Source: Galerina marginata (taxonomy: Eukaryota > Basidiomycota > Agaricomycetes > Agaricales > Galerinaceae). From it: a DNA stretch of 64,000 nt. Of this stretch, positions 1 through 12,302 are shown one piece after another. Every line of letters begins with the position of its first letter. Position 1 is the stretch's first letter. Below the pieces are notes generated by a model. It was not told the origin of the DNA and searched no databases. It saw nothing but the letters and a program-made list of their open reading frames with translations. Both the position numbers and the translations under genes were made by a program. The stretch lies in the NCBI GenBank assembly GCA_023014335.1, contig JAECYW010000002.1, forward strand, positions 1,116,001 to 1,180,000, in the 5' to 3' direction.

Positions 1-787
1 CAATTAAGACGCTAAAGTGAGTTCACTGGCCATGCCATTGTATCCTTATCCTTCATCTAACAACCTCACCAGTGGACACAAAGATGAGATTAACCAAATC
101 AGAGTAAATCCTTCTGGAACGAGACTGGCTTCCTGCTCAGATGACGGGACTGCCCACATCTGGAAAGTGGATAACATTAGCCATGGGCCAGACGCAATTC
201 CCGGATTATCGGCCTCTGATCATGGTGTGTCATTGAAGGGCCATATGCATTCCGTCAGCACTGTCGGTTGGTGTGTTGATCACCCGGCTGGAACAAACGA
301 ACTGATAGCGACGTAAGCCGGTTTGATGAATTTCCAGCTTAACTGACTGACTAGGGGAATTTATCAGCTCATCGTTTGACGGCACAGCCCGCTTATGGGA
401 CTCGGTAACGGGAGAATGTCTCAACGTCTTTAGGGATCACAAAGCCCCTCTTTATTCTCTGACATTTAGTCCAGATGGCAAATTCTTCGCCACCGGCAGC
501 GGAGACGGTTGGTTGCATCTGTACCATACAAGGGTATGTCACAAGGGATCTATCTCATTTTATGGTGTTTCATTCCTCTCTAGTCGTACGTCCGAATATG
601 GTCATGGTATGCTGGGGCCGATAAACCTGGAGTCTTTGAGATCGACTGGCAAGAACACGAAGGGGTCAATCGGATCGCAATGGCGCTTGAATGCCGACAG
701 GTCGCTGTGCTAGATCTGAATAAGCTGGATGCATTCCGTTCATTGACATCACAAAACGGGGGTGAATCGGAGCTGCGCGGGCAATGA
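1..787 (+). CDS. TBL1/TBLR1-type WD40 repeat protein, 3' part
   Basis: This is the C-terminal part of a nuclear WD40 corepressor subunit of the TBL1/TBLR1/Sif2 type, which in other eukaryotes belongs to SMRT/Set3 histone deacetylase complexes. The 5' end lies before the window. Exons join in frame across introns at 17-72, 314-365 and about 533-584. The spliced repeats read LNGHKDEINQIRVNPSG, LASCSDDGTAHIW, LKGHMHSVSTVGW, SSFDGTARLWD and FSPDGKFFATGSGDGWLHLY. A last blade contains VRIWSWYAGADKPGVFEIDW, and the protein ends in AVLDLNKLD plus a short tail before TGA at 787. The order of blades and the WDxxDGxxxVLDL-like ending match the family; the complex membership is known from homologues and not visible here. 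Another nuclear WD40 protein is possible but less likely. Confidence 0.8.
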
Positions 788-1905
788 CACTGGAAGTTCC
801 CAACAAACCTCCTTCACGTAAGGAGTAAGATTGACGCATTCCCAAGACGGGTTGCCATTTCGATGGACAGGGAGCAGAGGCTGCGTCAACATTGATGGCT
901 TTAGGCGATAATAGTCAAAGCCACAAATCCGAGCCGTGCACGATCAAGCACAAGCAGTGTAACTATGCGGATTAGGATATACATACGCCGCTAATGGGGA
1001 AGCCCTTTCTGTCGACATTTCCCTCTTTGGTCGCGTACTTCTAATCTAACCCTGCCATTGGGCTATATACTCCTTATTTCAAAGTGACACTTTTGATGGA
1101 TTACTGGAGGAGTTTACCTTTCTAATCTAGCAGTCCTAAATCCGACAAGTCTGTATTTAATTTATAAATTTCCCTTCTGTATCAACGGCTACAAGTCTCT
1201 CTGTGACCCTTCTGGGCTCGGATCCCTTAATTTCCGGTAGACGCACCTTTGTCGACACCCTGACTCCTGAGGAATATTTTTTGTTCACGGGCAATTTTTA
1301 GATACAATGTTCACTGGTTCCTTCAGCATGCTGGTCTTCTTTGCCGTTGGCGATGGTTCGGATCCTTTTTAGGTTTACTAGATTATCATTCGCAACAGAA
1401 AAAGTATATGAATCTCAACGTACTGGTCCATTTTTCGCACTATTTACAGGCTTACAATATAGGTATCGGGAGTGCATGAATTTTACACATTCACTAATAT
1501 CAGTCAATCCTCTGGTACCACATTTATACAGTATAAACATTACAATCATTACACACATAGTTATTAATTCTTGAGGACGACTGTACAGTACATTAAAGTT
1601 GGAGGTGGCGCTACAAATCAAGATATCTGTCATCAAAGAACGATTGTAAACCTGAGGGCTGAGATTGTGGTGGCGCAGCGGAAAGAAGGGATGGGAACGC
1701 GTTTCGCTTGGAATTTTGTTGATAGACGATGGCATTAAAATAAGTCGTGAAGTCGAATCAATATCGGGTGTTCGGAGAAAAGGATGGCTGGCCTTCAGAC
1801 AGTCTAACTGATCTAGGCAAATACAGGTGGTGTTACGGATAGCGTTTCCTTGAGTCACACTGAAGATATGGATCCGACCGAAGTGGAAACCGTATATGCA
1901 AAATA
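788..1905. other. Intergenic region, no gene seen
   Basis: No open frame here has coding character or a recognisable domain. Short frames on both strands lack plausible splice partners. It probably holds the 3' UTRs of the two convergent neighbours. Confidence 0.5.
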
Positions 1906-3371
1906 TTAAGCGATATTGGCCTTGAGCGATTGATTCCGGGAGGGCAGCGGAGGTAGTCCAGTATAGTGGGTCTCTTCATTCGGTCCATATCCGTCAACAG
2001 AGGCAATACCACTGAGGTCATCATTTCTATCAAAGCCATCACAGATGGGGCTGTATTCACGAGCGTACAATGGCTGGCAGAGATCGAGCTCGTCTGAGAG
2101 CCATCTTCGGAGGTCGGGAAGGTCCGTTGTTGTCAGAGAATCACTAGTCGAAGTTTTATCAAGGGTTCCAAATTGCCAAGGTCGGCTATGGCGGGAAACA
2201 GGCAGCAGATGGTCAAAATAAGAATGAGATCTTTCGTTCATGTAGGCGGTATAGGTTCCAGCAGATCCTTCGAGAGCCTCCGGTATGTTGTTACTTATGA
2301 GGTTATAAATGCCAGTGCGTTCGTTTTCGGTCAAAAGGTGATGATCGTCGACAGCAACAAAGGAATCGAGGCCAATGGCACCGTTCACAACATCCAGGAA
2401 CGGGTAATGAAGCTCAGCAGGTGAATCAAAATATAGAGCCAGGTCATCGGGCGAAGGCAAGAAAGTCGACATGGGGCTGGTTTCCTCTCGGTTATCGTCT
2501 GAGGTATCGCTAGGCAAAGAGAACTGAGGCCAGGATGCAGCCGATTCCCAGTCGGTATCAGTTCCAGAAGAAGACGTTATCATCCCAGCTTCAGTTTCAG
2601 AAGAAATTTCTCCGCAGGAGGCTTGAAGATCAGAAGCGTCAGAGTCCGAGGAGAATTTCTTCATCTTGAAAGAAGAGATTTTAGATCGGCGCAACACGGG
2701 CTGTTTCTTGTCTTCAACTTTGATTTGCAATTTGGCGGACCGACGGGGCTTTAGAGCAAGAACACCTTCGTGCGAGTTAGAGCGATTTGGCAGGGTTTCA
2801 CGAGGGAGTGGTTCTTCTTTCACGGTAACCTCAGAGGGCTACAGGCGCATTAGATATATGCTATTATCGCGTTAGCAATTCTCGACCTACTTTGGGTATC
2901 GCTTGCAACTGAGCTTGGGCTTTCATTGCACGGCCTCGAATCAAATTTGTATGTTTATCTTCTTTTGCAACTCGTAAACCTAAAGCATACAACATGAGAA
3001 ACTGAAGAGAAATGTGTTAGAAACGGTTCACCTCTTGAGTGAAAGTAGTCGTAGATGTGTCTTCTGTCCACTGAGTATCGCTCTTGGAAATCTTTCCTCA
3101 CTGTGAAAGTAGGCATTTTAGCACCCGGAACAATAAGTGCTTCCATTTCGGCAACAAGATCTGGGCCGAGACGAATGGCGAGGCGTTGTGGGTTGACCCT
3201 TCGAGTTTTGGGACGCCCGTCGTCAGTCAGGTCCCATGTCGCGTCATCGAAGCTTTCTTCAAAAGAGTCGCGATTCCGCTTTCTCAGATTTCCAGCATCA
3301 GAGAGGTTCTCTGTGAGTTCCTCGCTAGGCAGAGGTTCCGAAACCTTACGCGGGCTTGAGGGTGTCGCCAT
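1906..3371 (-). CDS. Homeodomain-like putative nuclear protein
   Basis: The gene has three exons. The first runs to a donor at about 3032, a short second exon lies at about 2891-2982, and the third ends at TAA 1906. Splicing gives a continuous protein of about 440 residues. Residues 60-130 contain RLGPDLVAEMEALIVPG, then PTFTVRKDFQERYSVDRRH and IYDYFHSRGLRVAKEDKH. The last part has the shape of homeodomain helices 2-3 (the YFHSR core stands where WFxNR would be) followed by basic residues, so DNA binding is plausible. The rest is acidic and Ser-rich, with a region of clustered Asp/Ser. An upstream in-frame ATG at 3401 exists; I chose 3371 because MATPSSPRK is the more usual start context. No specific function can be assigned, and the homeodomain reading is an inference from motif shape. 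Confidence 0.6.
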
Positions 3372-3535
3372 CGGACAGTGAATGATGGGTGAAAAGACCA
3401 AAATGGCGGTCTAAATAAGGAAGCCCGAGCGCGTCTCAAATAGACACACGTGACCTACCCAGACTTGGAATATTCTGCGAGTTAGTTTGCGGGTACCACT
3501 GCTACTACTTTCACTTGCTCTGTCTGCATCTCGCT

Positions 3536-6077
3536 ATGGCAAGCAATTTGCGTCAGGTTAGTTGTATACCTAATAGTAACGTATTTTTCTTCGTGTTGAA
3601 GTCAATATAGCCCACAGCAACACCGACGCTCCAGCAAGCGCAGACAAATGCTCTGCTCAACTTGCTCAACCTCAATCAACCGGTGGAAGCACCCACGAGC
3701 ACGACTGGAAAGGGTGGTCCGGGGTTCAAGACGCCTCCAATATCTGGCCCACCTGTTTGGAAGATTCTAGTGCTGGATCAGCAGACGAAGGACGTCCTCG
3801 CGACTGTGCTGCGCGTTCAAGATTTACGTGACGCGGGGGTGACCCTCCACGTGTAAGTTCTTCACGTTTTTTCCTCCAAGTCTGCTGTGTTGAAAAAGGG
3901 TGTGCAGTCAGCTCCATTCACTCCGACCTGCACTGCCCGATGTGCCTGCCGTTTACTTTGTGTCTCCAACATTGGCGAATATTCGGCGAATATCACAAGA
4001 TCTGCAGAAATCTCTTTATGAATCCTTTCACCTAAACTTCGTCGATCCGCTCCCCCGCGCTTTGCTCGAAGAACTCGCAGCATCTGTAGCACAGGATGGT
4101 ACTGGAGAATTTGTCGAACAGGTTCGCAGTTGCTTACACTCAACGAAGGAATCACCACTGACATTTATAATTAGGTTGTCGACCAGTACTTATCGTTTAT
4201 AGCACCTTCACCGTCACTCTTCTCGCTGCTCCCTCCCGCGCCGCCACCACCGACAGTGGCCTCTCCAACTCAAGTTACTTTCTCCGGGCCTGTCTCGACA
4301 TATACCATTCTAAATTCACCTTCATCAACTGAGCAACAAATTGAAGAAGAGATCGAACGAGTTGCCAATGGCCTTTTCAGTGCAGTTGCTACAGCAGGTG
4401 TGTACTTCCAGCTTTAATTGGCTTCAGTTGATATAAAATTCAACAGGCCACGTACCCTTTATTCGCGCACCAAGGGGCAACGCTGCCGAAATGATTGCCA
4501 AGAAGTTGGAAACCAAGATTCGGGATGCCGTTCTTTCTTCAACGCGTTCGCATTCCTCTTCCTCTACTTCCCTATTTTCTCAGGACTCGTCCGGCCTTTC
4601 AACCCTGCAACGACCTCGTACGTCTATCCAGAATATGTCATCGATTTATTTTCACAGCAGAACCTCCTAGTTTTGCTCATCTTGGACCGGAACGTTGATC
4701 TGGTTTCTGTGCTGGCACATGGATGGACATACCAGGCTCTTGTTTCCGACTGCCTTGGATATGAAGCTGAACCGTGTAACTGTTACCCAGCAACAAACCA
4801 AGAAGTCATATGATCTCGACTCGAAAGATTTCTTCTGGGCACAAAATGCCGCCAACCCCTTCCCTCAAGTAGCTGAAGAAATTGACTTGGAGTTGAACAA
4901 GTACAAGCAAGACGCCGCAGAAATTACGCGGAGCACTGGTGTCAGCGATGTTAATGACATCTCGCAGCTGTGGGTTAGATTACCCACTTGAATGGATCCT
5001 AATCTTAAATCCTTATCTACAGAGACCTCACAACTAATGCTGCCCACCTAAAAACGGCCATAACACAACTGCCAGAGCTAACTGCTCGAAAGGCGACACT
5101 AGATACACACATGAATATCGCCACTGCTCTCCTTGAACAGATAAAGAAACGAGCCCTTGACGAGCTCTTCAGTACCGAAGAAGCTATTTCTAGACAGGTG
5201 ACCAATTTATTATGTCGATATTTCGACCCTGTTTGTTTTGCTAACAGGCCTTCGTGATCAGACAACGGCCGCGATACTTGAATTCCTCCGCGCCCCTCGT
5301 CCAGACGGAGAATTAACACCGCTCGACAAACTTCGCCTCGTCCTTGTCTTCTATCTGTCAGCACCCGATAACGCGATTACGAAAGACGACGTTGCTGAGC
5401 TAGAGAAAGAGCTGAAGTCCGCCAGTGCTGACATATCTGCTTTCGAATATGTACGCCGAACACGAGAGATTTCTCGTATGACGTCGTCTATCAGCACTGG
5501 GACTGCTGGAACCGCGACTCCGACTTTGGGAAGTGTAGCCAACCAAGGAGGAGAGCTTTTCAAAGGCTTCAGTGCCTTGGGCAACAGGGTAGGGTTCTTT
5601 TCATTTCTTTAATTTCTTTGACCTTCCGAGATAACAAATTCCTTTCATCAGCTCACTGACCGTCTCAAAGACGGCAGATTCGACACGCTCATCTCTGGTG
5701 TCAAGAACTTCTTACCTACCAATAAACTCTTCCCCGTCACAAGGCTGACAGAAGCGCTCATGGATTCCTCAGCTGCCTCGAATCAATCTCTAGCAGAGAC
5801 GGACGAATATATTTTTCTGGACCCACGCGCACCTCGAAATGCACATGCAGGCATACCAGGGGCTCCCGGTAGCAGTGGTGTGAGTAGAGGAAAGCGTATG
5901 GCATTTGCAGAAGGTATGGTGTTCGTTGTTGGTGGGGCTGGTTACGTTGAGTACGGGAACTTGGAAGAATGGGCAGGAAAGACAGGGAAGCGTGTAACTT
6001 ACGGCGGGACTGAAATTGTAGATCCTGGAGGCTTTGTTAAAATCCTGGAAGACCTTGGAAAGTCCGGGGCCACATAG
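3536..6077 (+). CDS. SLY1: SLY1-type Sec1/Munc18 (SM) protein
   Basis: SLY1 is the SM protein that binds the syntaxin Sed5/Ufe1 and supports SNARE pairing in ER-Golgi transport. The coding sequence starts with a 21-nt exon (MASNLRQ), and at least seven introns follow. Diagnostic stretches include [75 protein letters not shown] and [19 protein letters not shown]. The C-terminal part has [20 protein letters not shown] and [20 protein letters not shown], then TAG. The total is close to 690 residues, a normal SM length. All exons join in frame without disruption. It is convergent with the gene ending at 6258. Confidence 0.93.
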
Positions 6078-6257
6078 TCTATGCTTACCTACTTTATACA
6101 TGACCAGGAGGAGGCTTGTATTGTTTTCTGGGTCAGTAACTCAGACGAATGGCTTCACGATAATATATGCAATATAATACATGATTTTATGGATACAAGG
6201 TAGATTGAAACAAAAAGGCGAGCAACAGTCATGCAGGAAGTACTTATGCAATGTCTT

Positions 6258-7577
6258 TTACTTTTTCCTGTTTTGCATTGCAAGTAATTGGACCATTCGA
6301 ATGCTGGAGAATTTGAATAAGATAACAGATTCGCGACAATGATAAAAGGAGACGTACAAGATATTGATCATATCTAGCTCAAGGCTGATGGATTCATTGA
6401 TAGGGTCTGCCTTCATGACGCCTTGTTCGGCCAAACGGGCATGTTTAAGGATTTTTTGCGTGCTAGACGTGGTTTAACATCAATTATCATCGGGGGTGGT
6501 GTTAATCAACTCACTCGTAGAGGACAAAGCCACCAAAAACTGCAAGCCCACCGTACAGCGAAATTGCTTCAGAAATTGCAAGGCCACGGATGCCCATAGG
6601 AAGAACCATAGGTGCCATTGAGCTGAGAGCAACCACTGTAACACCAGCCAAGAGAGGTCCACCATAGTTCAAGTACTTGTCATTTCTGCGTTTCGTGGAG
6701 ACTAAATTAGCAACACACAATGACTATCATCTTGAAGGAATACATACGTCGCAGTCGCCCCGATGTAAGAAATTGACCCGACAATCCCCACAGTATAAAG
6801 TGCTGCCCGCGAAAGGATGGCTGGACTGAAGAAGAATAAAGGGCTCAAAGTGGCCGCTTGGCAAGCGTTGAACCCCTACAAAATTATCAAGTATTACTAC
6901 ATATTGGGATGAATGACAAAACCCAAACTTACAAGCCAGAAGAGATGCTTCTGGAAAGTCTTTTCCGGAGGGGTGTAATATGTGCCCATCATGGTTCCGA
7001 TGCTTCCTACCAAGCTAACACCAAGAACCATCCCTACAGTCATAAGTGCGGGTCCATCATAGCCAAGGGACGAAAGGCGACGTACAAGGATTTGCAGCCA
7101 TGATTCGGAAAGCAACGCCTGACTTGAATAAGCTGCGAGCTGCGACGGCCGTGAGCGTAAGCCCAACGCCTGTGTACTTGAAAGTATCATTTAACAAGCT
7201 TCTTTCGGCATGAGTAAGAGGGTCGCGCGTGTCTCGATTGAAGATGGCCTCCAAAACTACGACGGCACCAGCAACACCAGCCTTTCAATATGTTTAAGCA
7301 GCTTCATCACAACACCGACCAAAACACTTACAACCGTTATTCCTAACCTCTGCCATGAGAAAGGAGTGTCCTGCTGTACCATCGGCCTGTCAGTCACAAT
7401 AGACCGCGTGCCTTTGAACGCAGTCTTCATGGGTTTTAGCGTAGACTTCTGTAGCATTTGGACAAGGGGCCCATTGCTGAAAAACCGAGAGCCATGGGTG
7501 GGACACCTCCGAATCGTCGAAGAGAGCAGTCCCGGGAGCATAACAGGCCTTAAAGAAGTTGCAGGCAGGCGTAACAT
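6258..7577 (-). CDS. GHITM/Bax inhibitor-1 family inner mitochondrial membrane protein
   Basis: This is a multi-spanning protein of the BI-1/TMBIM family, GHITM (MICS1) branch, which sits in the inner mitochondrial membrane and affects cristae and ion exchange in animals. The N-terminus is basic, lacks acidic residues and is rich in Ser/Arg (MLRLPATSLRPVMLPGLLSS), as expected of a mitochondrial presequence. After several introns the family signature appears: LNDTFKYTGVGLTLTAVAAR, LVGSIGTMMGTYYTPPE, NDKYLNYGGPLLAGVTVVAL and AISEAISLYGGLAVFGGFVL. The last large exon gives KILKHARLAEQGVMKADP and NESISLELDMINI. The predicted end NILKK is shorter than usual, and the last intron is the least certain part. 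An upstream ATG at 7646 is possible, but 7577 gives the better presequence. Confidence 0.85.
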
Positions 7578-7903
7578 GATGAATGAGTTAGAGAAACGGT
7601 GCAAAAGCGATGATACTTTATAACGCCGGGTCGCCGAAACACACACGTCATTTCCGGTCCGACGGCAAATACTAAACTAGTGTAAAATACAGGAAAGTAA
7701 TCAAGAACGCGCAAGTATGTATGGCACACGAAACGGTTTTAAGAGAATAACGATAAGCAACAAGCGGGGAGCGTCTAGAAAAGGTTACGCAAGGTAGAAA
7801 AGGAAAAGAAGAAGAAAGAGTGAAATTCGAATCAATCAGATTTTTCGATCTGCTATTTTGGGTGGGGTAATCCTACGGCAAAAGAAGAAAGCCGTCCAGA
7901 GTG
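7578..7903. other. Short intergenic spacer
   Basis: This lies between the GHITM start and the RNA-binding protein stop, both on the minus strand. It holds the GHITM 5' region and the neighbour's 3' UTR. I see no gene. Confidence 0.5.
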
Positions 7904-10738
7904 TCAGTGTTTTCCAGCCTGAGCTGCAGCTTGTGATTGCTACAATCATGCTTCAGTTTCATGTCAACTTCTATAGAATGAAGGGTGCTCACAAGGTATG
8001 CCATCAACTGCTGGTACTGTGCGTTACCACCACTTGGAGGTGCAGCCTGGCCCCATTGCGCCCGGAGGGGGCGTATTGTTCATCAAGTGTGGTGGAGGCG
8101 GCGGCATGCCGTATGCCTGGCCAGGAGGAGCCGGAGGACGTTGCTGCTGCTGTTGCTGATGATGAGACTGCAAAAGAGCAAGGATGTTTGGAGGCAAGTT
8201 GGCGAGGGCGGGGTTTTGGGATGCAATGGCAGGCGGTGGTGCGGCTGCTGTGTTGTACGGGTTTGCAGGTGCGGGGTAAGAAGCAGGCGGAGGTGGGTAA
8301 TAAGGGTTCGGTCCTGGTGGCATTGAAGACATTTGGGGCATTGCCGCTGGAGCCGGGGGTGGGGGCACAGGTGCTGCTGGTTGTTTCAGTGCGGCCAGGA
8401 GCTACAGGTAGAGATAAGCACCAGTTGTATACGAATATTCAAGCTCTTTACCTGTTGGACCTTTCGCGCCTGCTCTAGGCGATCGTCGGTTGGCTATACA
8501 TACCTGTCAGAATCGTAAAGAAAACAGAAGCAAAGCATACGCACTACGGGAGGAGGTGGCGCTTGGGCAACTGGTGGCATACCATATCCAGGTGGACCTC
8601 CATTATATCCAGTTGGAGGAGGAGGACCCCCATAACCAGTAGATGGAGGGGGCCCGCCATAGCCACCACGACCGTTATCGTATCGGTCACTATATCCGCC
8701 AGATCGCCCTCCGCGACCAGAGCTATCGTCATCATATCGGCCACCGCGACCTCTGTTATAATCACGATCTGGTCGGCCATAATCACCTCCACGACGGTCA
8801 TAGTCTTCGTCGCCTCGACCTCTTCCACCTCTTCCCCTCCCCCTCCCTCTCCCACCTCCTCGGGTGCCTCCACGATCTTCCCAATCTCTATTTCCGTCAC
8901 TATTTGGTAGATTTATGTAGCTGACAAATCTGAACAAAGGAGTCTAACGACGCACCGATGACCTCCCGAAGGGCTATCATCCCATGCAAAAACAATATCC
9001 ATTACTCCATCTTGTAGGCCTTGATGACGGAGCCGGTCATGAGCTTCACCGCAAGCCTAAGAGGTTCAATTGAATAAAAATTATTGAAAAAAAATCGACA
9101 TCCATACCCTTGTATCATAAAATTCCACATAACGCGAGCTAACACAGCTAGTTAGTCGAAGCAAGCAGTAGAGAAATGTGGCTTCTCAACTCGATGCGAT
9201 CTCCGACGGGCTTTACAGACTTGACATCGCCGAATTGCTGGAATTTGCGCCGAACCTCATTGTCGTCAATGGGTTGGCCGGATGGTGAATTGCGCAGGGT
9301 AACTTGAAGTGTTCCTTGGAGTTGCTGTCCCTCCGGTAAATCCTCCAGAAGAATTACATACAGGGTCCTTCTACACACCTGGTTCTTTTCACGGTCATTT
9401 CCTTTCTGATCATCACGTGGAAGAGAATAATGGACATCAATCTAATGAAAAGGGCGAACAATGGGAGGTCAAGACACGGCAGGGATATAAAGGTTCCCCG
9501 TTGGCAACTTACTGGTCGACCGCTTATTTCTGACCCTTGGAGACGTTCTCTAGCCCTCTCAGCTGCTCGCAGGTCGAACTGAACAAGTACAACATTCAGC
9601 GATCACAGGAAGCTCAGCTTCACTTATTCCTCACTCACGTAAGTAACAAAAACCATTCCTCTGGTCGATATTAGGTCAAAAAAAGTTTTGATTTCACCAT
9701 GCTCTTCGAATATTCGGCGTACATCTTCACTGGGAGTTTCATACTAATGGAATTTATTAGCTTAATTTTTCGAAATAACATCAAAAGGGCGAAAATCGGA
9801 GAATCTGTGCACTCAAAATTCTAATGCGACTCGCCTTAATATTACGAATGAAAAGAGTGCGACAGGGCCTTTCGCGCTGAATGCGTTCTTCAATTATGGA
9901 GTCATGCACCTTATCGTCTCTTTCCTTCCTAACGGGCCGTCGATTGCGGTCTTCATCATCGTATGATCCTGGTCCGTCTAACACGGTAAATGGGCAGAAG
10001 TAAGAAACTTAAATATCATAGCGCAAAGAGAAAGGAAATTAAGCAGATAGGACGTAACATCGAGCGGGAGCACGCGGAGCCGGCAATATTTCAGGTCTCA
10101 AGAACAGGTTGGTATCAGTGAAGTCGACGCTCAGGAACTTTGAACGATTTTGCACGATTTCAAGTTAACCATAGTGAAGTCGCGCCCACGGATCAGATCA
10201 CGCGCAGTAACTCGCTGTTGTTCCGAAGACATCTAGGCTGACGAAATTCTTCCAACAGAAACTGTGCCAATTCCCGCGTGCCTCAACTCGTGTAATCTGA
10301 AATGAACCATGGTTCTTGCTTCCTATCCTTTATGTTTAAATTCAGTCTCAGCTGAAGCGCACCTTCAAATTTAGAATAGGCTTGCGCGTATCCTGTGGGG
10401 GGTGATGACGGAGGGAAATGTGTCGGCGTTGAATCTGGATAACTGTTGGTTTGGTAATAAGACTGGGCGTTGGCAGCTGGGGCCTCATAGTTGTTGTAGC
10501 CACCATAATCACCCTGGGTAGGTCCTTGATCATAAGCGTTGTGGTTGCTCAGGTTGTCAAAACTTCCATATCCACCCCGGCCCCGTGAAAAGCCCCCTCT
10601 TCCTCTGCTTGGGGGCCCGCCTCTCTCTAGGTAGCGATGTCCTCTGTCAGCTGCTGGTCCAGGAGAGTTGTTACCCCGACGAGCGGGAGAGTGGTCGAAG
10701 CCAGTACCGTACGGATGGTGTCGGTTCATAGTTCTCAA
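7904..10738 (-). CDS. RRM/RGG-box RNA-binding protein (Mei2-like arrangement)
   Basis: This is an RNA-binding protein with two RRMs and low-complexity ends. The N-terminal exon (10738-10365) is Gly/Arg/Tyr rich, with RGGFSRGRGGYGSF. After several introns comes RRM1: PCRTLFIRNIK (RNP2), then RRIFEEHGEIKTFFDLI and RGMVFVTY (RNP1), with the conserved FDLRAAERARERLQG. RRM2 follows with GTLQVTLRN, VRRKFQQFGDVKSVKPV and RYVEFYDTRACGEAHDRL. The C-terminal third has dense RGG/RGRG and PPPPxGYGGPP repeats (8560-8900) and a poly-Gln stretch in LLQSHHQQQQQQ. The reading frame breaks at a GGGG run near 8051-8054; dropping one base continues to QQLMAYL, a last intron and QSQAAAQAGKH before TGA 7904. Without that change the frame stops at about 8024. 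Exon limits between 9000 and 10300 are approximate. Confidence 0.75.
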
Positions 10739-11002
10739 AGAGACTGATTAACAATAGAGGTGACGTGGAGCTGAAGACGAGCTATAAAGTTGGTGGCTGA
10801 CTGAAAAAAACGCTTTCCCGACTAAAGGTAATGGGGCTCAACAGATCTCAGAACTTAGGGGGAGGAAAGGAGAGAAGAGATGTTGGAGGTGGTGGTGAAG
10901 GGAGGGAGAAACGAAAACTGCTGGGAAGGCTTGGCCGGGAAGTGCCGAGATACAAGGCTCCCGTATGCGGTCAGACGGCTGCGGTGCTTCACCTGAACGA
11001 CC

Positions 11003-11994
11003 ATGTCCAAACAGTTCCAATTCAAACTCGTCCTCCTCGGTGGGTCATTAGCGTTCATATATTCAACTTTCTAATCTTCTATCTCAGGCGAATCTGCCGT
11101 CGGTAAATCAAGGTGTGTCTGACACGCCATTCCACATACGTCAACTGATACCTGCCCAGTCTCGTCCTGCGCTTCGTGAAGGACCAATTCGACGACTATC
11201 GCGAAAGTACCATAGGAGGTCAGCCTTACCCTCCTTTGTCTTTCCACAGCTGCCTGAGCCCTTCATAGCCGCCTTCCTGACCCAAACAGTCACCCTCGAC
11301 GATCAAACCACCGTCAAGTTTGAGATATGGTGCGCCGTCCGTCACCCCTTACTCCACAGTCCTAATCTATCACAGGGATACCGCTGGACAAGAGCGCTAC
11401 AAGGTATGCATTTGACTCTTATATTCTACGCTTATTTGGACCGCTAATTTCAACCTGACCTACAGTCCCTCGTGCGTGACATATTCACTCCTTCCGAAAA
11501 GGACACACCCTTATCTCAACTCTGTAGGCCCCCATGTACTACCGCAATGCCAATTGCGCAGTTGTGGTATATGACATCACGCAATCGGCTTCCTTGGAAA
11601 AGGCACGCACATGGATAAGAGAGCTACAGCGACAAGCCGACCCGTCAATCGTAATTGCGTTATGCGGAAACAAATTGGATCTATCTGCCCGACGCCAAGT
11701 ATCACAGGAGGAAGCGAAGAAATATGCGGACGAGGAGGGTCTCATGTGGACAGAAACCAGCGCGAAGACGGGTGAAGGTGTCACAGAGATCTTCACCGCC
11801 ATTGGTGAGCATTTTAGGGATCCTGGAAATTCGATACTGACTTGGGCCGTTGGGTTTTAGCCCAGAAGCTACCTTTGACGGCACCCAGTGCCACGCGAGC
11901 CGGCGCAGGACGAACGGGACCGGGTGCCAGGCCGGGTGTCGATCTCAACAAGCAGTCCGGGGCATCAGGCCAACCCGAGGCCTGCAATTGCTAA
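11003..11994 (+). CDS. RAB5: RAB5/Vps21-type small GTPase
   Basis: This is a Rab GTPase of early endosomes. Splicing short introns gives MSKQFQFKLVLLGESAVGKS with the P-loop GESAVGKS. Switch I follows in YRESTIGAAFLTQTV, then WDTAGQERYKSLAPMYYR (switch II and the RabF motifs), GNKLDL (G4) and ETSAKTG (G5). The protein ends in CNC before TAA at 11992-11994, a typical Rab prenylation signal of the CxC type. The sequence AAFLTQTV after switch I and the SLAPMYYRNA stretch are characteristic of Rab5 over other Rabs. Length is about 205 residues, normal for the family. The P-loop is split by an intron inside the first 60 coding bases, common in fungal Rab genes. Confidence 0.93.
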
Positions 11995-12302
11995 TCTGCC
12001 AATCACCAGCCCGACATCATCATACTCTATCCGGTCCTCTGGGGACCTCCTTTTGCTTCCTTTCTTCCTGTAACGTATTAGCATACCTGCGTATCTTTTT
12101 CCTTGTTCCTTCGGACCTTCTGGGATATACAATTCTATTTCATGCCGTACTTCTCCTTTTTCAGAGTTCTCGTGTAGGGCCACCCAATTCACCCTTGGGT
12201 CTCTGAAATGCATTTCTATATATTTGATAGTGATGTTGCGACTTACATTTAATTTACGTACATGTTTACATTTGGAGTTCACCCAGATTGCCGCGAATGG
12301 TG

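Noticed and set aside
1415..1858. Minus-strand 147-residue open frame
   Set aside because: No motif and no splice partners. It overlaps a competing plus-strand frame and lies in the 3' flank of two genes.
8544..8924. Several long frames on both strands over the RGG/Pro-rich exon
   Set aside because: They are shadows of the Gly/Arg-rich coding frame; low-complexity DNA opens all frames.
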